A stretch of 64,000 bases of DNA from Entophlyctis helioformis (Eukaryota > Chytridiomycota > Chytridiomycetes > Chytridiales > Chytriomycetaceae): the NCBI GenBank assembly GCA_025526915.1, contig JAHLKH010000052.1, forward strand, positions 1 to 64,000, read 5' to 3'. The notes beneath the pieces were generated by a model. It had not been told where the DNA came from, searched no databases, and worked only from the letters and a program-made list of their open reading frames with translations. Within the stretch, counting starts at the first letter, position 1; the number at the start of each line of letters is the position of its first letter. Both the position numbers and the translations under genes were made by a program. Shown here one piece after another: positions 56,401-64,000 of this stretch.

Positions 56401-58215
56401 CAGCGTGTCGGCGTGCAGGGCCAGGAAGTTGGCACCGTTGCTGGCGACGACTTGACTGTGTAAGCGCGCGAGGTCGAGGATGGCTTGAAAGCCTGTATGC
56501 CGCAGCGGCTCAAACAGTGCCCAATGGAGCACAATATTGCGCAGAAACAGCGGCCGTGTCTCGGGCGTGACAAGGATGCTGGACGAGAGCATGGCGACCA
56601 AACATGCGGCCGTGCTGCGTGCAAAGTGGAGAATCTTGTCTGCGGGAGAGATTTCTTGGTGGAAGGGCGATGCTTGTGTGGACACGGACGTGGCCAGAAA
56701 AATGTCTGCCGACTCGCCCAGCAGCCTGTCGCCGTCCTCGGTCGACGTCTCGTAGCAGTGCGCAATGTACGTGTAGATCTCCGAGCAGAGCGTCTCCCAC
56801 CCTGCGATGTCCGAGACAACCGACAGGGCCGACGAAGGCGTTCCTGCGGGTGTGTATGGCGTCTGAAGCATCATGGGCGACATGCTGTGCTGGTACAAGA
56901 GAAAGCGCCGCAATTGCTTGGACGTGAGCTTCGAGTACAGATCCTCGATGGTGTACGGCGACCCCATGAGCGATTCTGTCGTTGGAGCCAACATCAACAG
57001 TCAGCATCAGAAGGGCGGATGCTCGAGAGTGCACAAACGCACGTTCATGGCTGCGAAAGTTTTTGAAAAACTTCCAAAAGATGATGAGATGGTCGCCCTC
57101 CAGCAGCGGCACAATCTCTGCAAAGGACGCAACAACCGTCTGCATCATCTGCTCCGGGTGGGTCTCGATGTACTTCAGGATATCCGAGCCAATCGACGAC
57201 ATGACACGTTTCCTGGATGCAGAGCGTTGTCAGCCGAAACACCGTTCAACAATGCCGCGAGGATGGCTTGCCTTTCGTCGCGTGAATAGTCGTTGAAGTA
57301 TGTTTCGTAGATCTGCACGTCGTAGTCTGCCGGGTCGTGGATCTTCCAGTTGATCCAGAGCAGAATGTACCGAAAGACTGTGTAGGCACGCTCAAAGTCG
57401 CCAGCAAACAGACTGGCAACAGCGTCCGAGTCTGCGGCCGAGAGAACAAACGTGCTGTTGAGGATCATGTCTAGCGATGGCGTCACAGTCAGCTCATCAG
57501 ACAAGCGCAGCCGACAAGCGCATGGATGGCTGGACAGCGACACTCACAGACGCATTCCATGGGATGCAAGATGGTGATGCAGTCGTGCAGCTTGTGAAGC
57601 GGCCAGATCTTGAGAATGGCGTCGAGGACGGTGCGCTTGAAGTTGAGGAGCAGAGCGAACCTGACGGAGCTGTGGCCGCAGCATGGGCAGAGCGGCAGAG
57701 GTTAGAGGATCCAAGAGCCACGAGCCACAATGGGGATCGTCCGGACCAAAGATGGACGCAGGCATGAGCCCATGTCAGCCGACCGGCGCAAGCTGGCTGT
57801 CACACACTCGGGGCAGCCGACGACGACAGACGACAGACTTGGGCTGGGTAGCTGGCTGACAGCAAGCAAGCAGGGCAAGGCAGCAAGGCAGCAAGGCAGG
57901 GACGCAGCAAGACGCACCTTGGGGACTCGCTGCTGATGCTGCGGTGGATGCCCTTGAGTAACGAATGGACCTGGGCCAAGTCCAGCTCGACAATGAGCCT
58001 GGACAGGTCGGCCTCGCTGCCTGCCCCCTGAGCCTGGCGGGGCACACGAGAGGGGTCAGTGGAGTGCGCTGCGTTGTGCTTGGCGTGCAGTGCATGCGAG
58101 CAGACGGGCACGGCCGACGCACCCGCTGCCCCGCGCCGTGCTCAAAGACGGACCAGACCATGTCGAAGACGGCAGGGTCGTCGAGGATGTCGCCAACGCT
58201 TCCAGCAGACTGCAT
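53418..58215 (-). CDS. Large all-helical (HEAT/ARM-like) protein, unknown function
   Basis: Exon 1 is 58215-58123 (start MQSAGSVGDILDDPAVFDMVW). Coding segments follow at about 58040-57915, 57690-57560, 57470-57200, about 57195-57040, 56975-56110, 55865-54690, 54600-54250 and 54179-53418. The protein would be roughly 1200-1300 residues of amphipathic helices without Trp-Asp or zinc motifs, which suggests an alpha-solenoid. Notable conserved-looking stretches are FRYILLWINWKIHDPADYDVQIYETYF and SKLTSKQLRRFLLYQ. I do not recognise the family. A nucleoporin or another scaffold is possible. Exon boundaries are approximate. Confidence 0.55.
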
Positions 58216-58335
58216 CGTGCGCGTGTGTGTTTGGAACAAGGCAAAGTGTGGAGACGAGCTTCTTCAATGTTGGAGCTGCCACGCCGGCAGGGACAATGGC
58301 ACGGCTTTGCGTGCCAGCCATGCCAGCCACGCCAG

Positions 58336-60057
58336 CTAGTCAGCGATAAACTCGCCCGGCGCACGCCCGTCCCACCGGCCGCCATGTGCCCAGAAGCGAT
58401 CGGCGAGCTGCCGGTCGCCGTCAAAGTCATCGCGTGCCCAGTCGGGCATGGCCGTCTCAAACTGCCAGCCGTTGGTCTCGCCCTGGTACTTCCAGCTGTG
58501 CAGCCAGATCGTGAGCTGTTCAGGGATCGGATCATGGCGCTGCATGCGACACTCTGCGCAGTTTGCCGCCGCAGTCGCCAGCCGATCCAGCGGCTCTGGT
58601 TGTTGCATATTCTGCTGGGCATCCTGCGGGGCATCCTGCGGGGCATCTTGCGGGGCATCTTGCTGCTCGCGCCGAGATACAGGCTCTGGCGCAGAAGCAG
58701 TGCCGCCTTCAAGGATCGCATCCTCGCTTGCAAACGCCGATAACGCAACCCGCTTGATCACCGCTTCGCGCTCGGCGTCCGTGAGCCCGCCCTTGCCCAT
58801 ATGCTCGCCCCACGACCCGGAGCAGTAGATGGGATCATTCGCAATAGGGTGTCCCAGGAACTGCAGATGCACGCGAATCTGGTGCGTGCGGCCAGTGAGC
58901 GGCTCGCACTGCACAAGACTCGTTATGCCGTTGTAGGAGAGGCGTGTGAAGCGCGTGGTGCATGGCTTGCCAGCCGGCGACACAATGTTGATGCCGACCT
59001 TGAACGGAATGGTTTCGATCGGCTCTGTGCAGGTCAGCGGGCCGGGTGGGAACTCGCCCTTGACGCGCGCAAGGTAGGTTTTGTGGATCTGCCGCTCGCG
59101 CATCTCGAGTGTCATGGATGCGGTGGTTTCCTTGTCGAGGGCCATGAGCAGGATGCCGGACGTGAGCCGGTCGATGCGGTTGACGGCTGGCATGGATGGA
59201 CTCGTCAATAAGGGCTGCATCCTCTTGCGCCAACAAAGCGAGGGAGTGGCTTACGGAAGAGGGCTGGTAAGTTGTGCTCGTGCTGCAGGATGTGCAGCGC
59301 CGTGTTGTGGCGATACCGCCCGGTTGGATGCACCTAGCCACGCGACAAGTTAGGACCGCGTCTTGGCGGCAGACAAGACATGGACGATCCTACGCACGGG
59401 TATGGAGCTCGGCTTGCTGATGATGAGCAGGTTGTCTGACCGGTGCACGATCTCGATCGGCGCATCTGTCACTGGCGGCTCGTGCCGATGGATCAGATTC
59501 TCGATAAAGTCCGAGTTCTTGACAATGTACGTTGGTGGCACTACCGATCCATTGATGGTGATGGTGCCCTGCTCAATAGCTCGTCTCTGTCGTATTGCTC
59601 TTCGAGTCAGTCGCTGACAGCGGTCCATCGGCCAGCGATCCGTCGACAAACGCACATAGTAGGCAGCTGGACGATCGTGAAACTCCTTCTCAAAGACCTG
59701 CGCGATGGTCATGCCGAGCCAGCGCTGCTTGGCGTAGGTCTGGTAGAGGAACGGGTACGGCCTGACCTTGCGCAGACCCGAGTCAAAGTAGTAGTCGGGC
59801 GGCGTGGCGGTCTCGTTGCGCTCCTGCTTGGACTTTGGCGGCCGTTTCTTGGACGGATGGGTCGGCTGCCGCTCTCGCCGCTCCTTGCTCCTGTCTTGCT
59901 TGTGCTGCTTGTTCCTGTGCTGCGGCAGAGGCTCTGGTTGCACTGCTGTGGTTTCTGTGCTGGCATGGCTGGCATGGCCGACTGGCGCTTGTTCGAGTGC
60001 TTGCCGTTGTTGCTCGTCAGCGAGGTCTGTTTCTTCGGACGATCGTTTTGGAGCCAT
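58336..60057 (-). CDS. RluA-family tRNA pseudouridine synthase, PUS9/RIB2 type
   Basis: Join 60057-59398, 59333-59255 and 59186-58336; 529 codons, phases fit. A basic N-terminus (NKQHKQDRSKERRERQ...KKRPPKSK) leads to the PUS9/RIB2 signature YYFDSGLRKVRPYPFLYQTYAKQRW, an S4-like RRAIEQGTITING segment, KPSSIPVHPTGRY (re-formed by splicing) and the catalytic motif VNRIDRLTSGILL with its Asp, then GRTHQIRVHLQFLGHPIAND. These enzymes make pseudouridine at position 32 of tRNAs. No deaminase domain follows, so this is Pus9-like rather than full Rib2. The C-terminal insert has an (APQD)n repeat. Confidence 0.85.
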
Positions 60058-60199
60058 TCGCCTTTGGTTTTCTGGGCAAAGCGCAACACAACCACATCGG
60101 CCACTTGGACCAACCCAGCAGCCCGTGTGCACCAACAGCCACAGCCGGGCCTTGCACCGGTGAGCAGATCTAGCCAAGGTTGGCCGTTCAAGACGAAAG

Positions 60200-61460
60200 A
60201 TGACGGCAAGCGAGGATGTATCTATCGCAGCGGCGTGCAAGCTGGTGCGCAACGACACTCCAGCACTGGCAGTGATGCTGCTGCAGCACCCGAAACTGGC
60301 CGCCGCATGCGACACCGAGACGGACAGCCGCACATTGCTGCACCACGCCGCTGGCCACGGCAAGCAGGAGGCATGTGTGCATGATACCGCTGGTGCTGGT
60401 GCAGTGTTTGTGTCGCATACGACGACGGCTGACAAGCGACGGCCTGCACAGCTCGTGCGGCAGTTGCTGGATCTGGACGCTGACATTCACGCCAAAGACG
60501 TCTATGGTGAGACGCCCATCTTCCGGTCGATCCGGTTCAGAAAGGACGCCGTCACAGCAATGATCCTGGATCACCACAAGACGCAGGGCAGGCTGGCGTC
60601 GGGGGCGGTTGCAGATGTTGTCAATGTGCAAGACGGCAAAGGACGCACGCCGCTGCACCGGGCATGCGCGATGGGCACGGCGGCGTGTGTGGAGATGCTG
60701 CTGGATGCAGGCAGCGATCCGACCGTGCTGGACGATGACGGCATAACAGCACTTGCGGCTGGCGAGCAGAGCCGCTATGCCGTCAACGAGATTGGGGCGT
60801 GGCGAGGTACATGGCTCTTGGCGCTTTGAAGCTGGCACTCTGTATCCGACGAGACTGACGGGCGGCTGATGGACAGAGCGAGTCAAGGCTGTGATGAAGA
60901 GCAGAAACGATGAGCTGGCGGATGCGTTCAACATGGACGACGAGGACGACGAGGACTTGTTGAGCAGCAGCAGCAGCAGCAATGGCACGCCACAGGCAAC
61001 ACAGGCAACACAGGTATCGCAGCCGCCGTCGGCCTCGCAAGACCCCATCGAAGAGCACGCGACCAAGAGAGCAAAGTCGCATCACGAGCAGCCACAGCCT
61101 GCAGTCGCAGGCAAAAGGTCGAGCATGATCGTCTGCAACGACGGCCATCTGGTGCAGACAGAGGCACTGCAGGTGTTGGACGACTGGCTGTACGAGCACT
61201 GCATCTCGCATGCGATCGCGCCGTTGGCCAAGACGGGCAGACAGCCGTGCTTCTACTTGAACGGCCAGAGGCTGTATCTCGAGATTTGCAGCAAGGACAC
61301 AAAGGAGCACCTCGTCGAGTTCTACCACGAGCGCCAGCTGGAGTGCATCCTGCTGGATGCCGAGGACGTGACGGTAGAGCGGCTCGACAGGCAGCTGCCG
61401 CCTCGCCTCGAGAGCCACAGACAAGCGCTGCTGGCCAAGACAGAAAACAGTAAACAATAA
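60200..61460 (+). CDS. Ankyrin-repeat protein with unknown C-terminal domain
   Basis: Join 60200-60806 and 60877-61460; 396 codons, phases fit. Ankyrin repeats: TDSRTLLHHAAGHGKQ, then after an insert HAKDVYGETPIFRSIRF and NVQDGKGRTPLHRACAMGTAACVEMLLDAGSDPTVLDDDGITAL. An acidic and poly-Ser linker follows, then a conserved-looking C-terminal region (MIVCNDGHLVQTEALQVLDDWLYEHCI...GQRLYLEICSKD) that I do not recognise. It diverges from the pseudouridine synthase with 142 bp between start codons. A second short intron at about 60371-60437 is possible, because the reading frame there has no ankyrin similarity. Confidence 0.7.
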
Positions 61461-61543
61461 ACGCGACTGTAAAAGAGACGGATGTAATGTACAAGAGATG
61501 TGCGAACAAGCGTTCATTGGCTGGCGGAATCGGGGCGAGCGAT

Positions 61544-63137
<1,594 letters not shown>

Positions 63138-64000
63138 TTACCACCACTTGACGGTCGTGGTCTTGTAGCTGTACCACTCCATGCCGGCAATGCCTGCCCA
63201 CGAGATAAAGGTGATCCAGCCAGACGTGACAGCGGCGCGCAGGGTGGTCAGGCTCTTCTTGTACATGATGGACGTGTCGTTGGCGTAGAAGCCGTCGTTA
63301 AAGACACCGCCGCAGGTGCGGCCGTTGCCGTTCTTCTCAAACTGCGTGCATGTGACACCGAGGCCGGCGTTGGTGACGGGCGCCATGACGAGGAAGAACA
63401 CGGCAAATGCGGTGGCGACGGCGGCAAAGACAAAGATGACGCGCTTGGCGGGCTCGTTCTGCTTGTATGCAAAGTAGAGACGGCCGGCGGCGACGGCAAG
63501 GAGCGCGGCAAACGAGAAGGATCCAAGCCTGTCGCCATAGTCGAGAGATGCTCGAGTGGTTAGCAGCGGGCCGTGGTGGAGACTCGAGCGTCACAGCGTG
63601 GCCGCAGACTGGCCCGAGTTGATGGCACTTACGAGATGGCAACGGAGCAGGCCGCCGAGTAGGCAGAGAAGACATAGGAGTTGTTGGACTGGTTGAATCT
63701 GTATGCCTCGATGAACAGCAGGCTGTGCGTTCAGTTGAAGCAGCATCGCCATGTGCAGCGTTATCATGTGTCAGTATGATGCCTCGAGTGGAAAAATGCA
63801 AGGGCCAGCAGGCATGGCAGTGCACAAGCGCCGTCGCCCGGCGGAGGCGGCGGCGTTTGCAGGTTTAAGCACCCCCGGCTGCGTCTGGAGGCGGAGGACG
63901 AGCGCAAGACAAGGGTGCGACTCACCAGACTTCGCCGGGGCCGTACTGGCCGTCGGTGGCAACACCAAAGGTGAAGATGGCGTTGGAAATCTGCGGGTCG
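63138..64000 (-). CDS. Multi-pass membrane protein, 5' end outside window
   Basis: Visible exons: 64000-63926 (partial), about 63723-63633 and 63528-63138. Segments are SNAIFTFGVATDGQYGPGEVW, LFIEAYRFNQSNNSYVFSAYSAACSVAIS, then hydrophobic LGSFSFAALLAVAAGRLYFAYKQ, RVIFVFAAVATAFAVFFLVMA, a loop with two Cys (GVTCTQFE...RTCGG), and a last membrane segment (SGWITFISWAGIAGMEWYSY) ending KWW. This gives about four membrane helices with a disulfide-type loop, as in fungal SUR7- or MARVEL-like proteins. The family is not certain. Confidence 0.6.

Overview
The window looks like nuclear DNA of a zoosporic early-diverging fungus, most likely a chytrid (inference). The genes carry many short introns (about 40-300 bp) with GTRNGT or GCAAGT donors and CTAAC-type branch points. 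The conserved gene set includes SAC1, APC/C subunit CDC16, a SIN-type Cdc14, PUS9/RIB2-like pseudouridine synthase and ubiquitin-RPS27A. A CEP192-like centrosomal protein suggests a lineage that kept centrioles. I see no bacterial-type operons, no CRISPR array and no rRNA or tRNA gene.

Layout. 1-1.7 kb: 3' part of a Fanzor (eukaryotic TnpB-like, RNA-guided-nuclease family) gene, followed by a 3' block that recurs behind a second copy. 2.5-9.9 kb: four fasciclin (FAS1) genes on the minus strand. 10.5-13.3 kb: an APC-superfamily permease (minus). 13.7-26.3 kb: a mobile-element-rich island, all minus-strand except the retroelement. It holds a decayed second Fanzor, degenerate coding remnants, and an XPG/FEN-like nuclease gene with all its catalytic acidic residues. 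One exon of the nuclease gene is split by a young Ty1/copia retrotransposon (19122-24356) with 130-bp LTRs and a 5-bp target duplication. 26.9-28.7 kb: weakly supported coding remnants. 28.9-31.6 kb: a second permease, now on the plus strand. 32.3-35.9 kb: inverted second copies of two of the FAS1 genes.

The right half of that stretch mirrors the left. The two arms (6171-12903 and 29273-36017) form a large inverted duplication around the 16-kb island. The outer 4.4 kb is almost identical and has no indels. The permease part is a mosaic of near-identical and strongly diverged blocks, which looks like patchy gene conversion.

36.2-64 kb is ordinary, gene-dense chromosome: SAC1 (-) diverging from CDC16 (+), with a third, very degraded Fanzor relic in their shared promoter; SIN Cdc14 (+); a small UPF0739-like gene (-) whose start codon overlaps that of a CEP192-like gene (+); a leucine-rich-repeat membrane protein (+) with one exon per repeat; a large helical protein of unknown function (-); PUS9/RIB2-like pseudouridine synthase (-); an ankyrin protein (+); ubiquitin-RPS27A (-); and a partial membrane protein (-).

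The best candidate for something undescribed is the pairing of an XPG/FEN-like nuclease with a co-oriented Fanzor-type RuvC nuclease, together with the conserved block 3' of the Fanzor genes that could encode the guide-scaffold RNA. Exon coordinates come from reading splice signals by eye. Models where total CDS length is divisible by three and the motifs join in frame are more reliable than the others.
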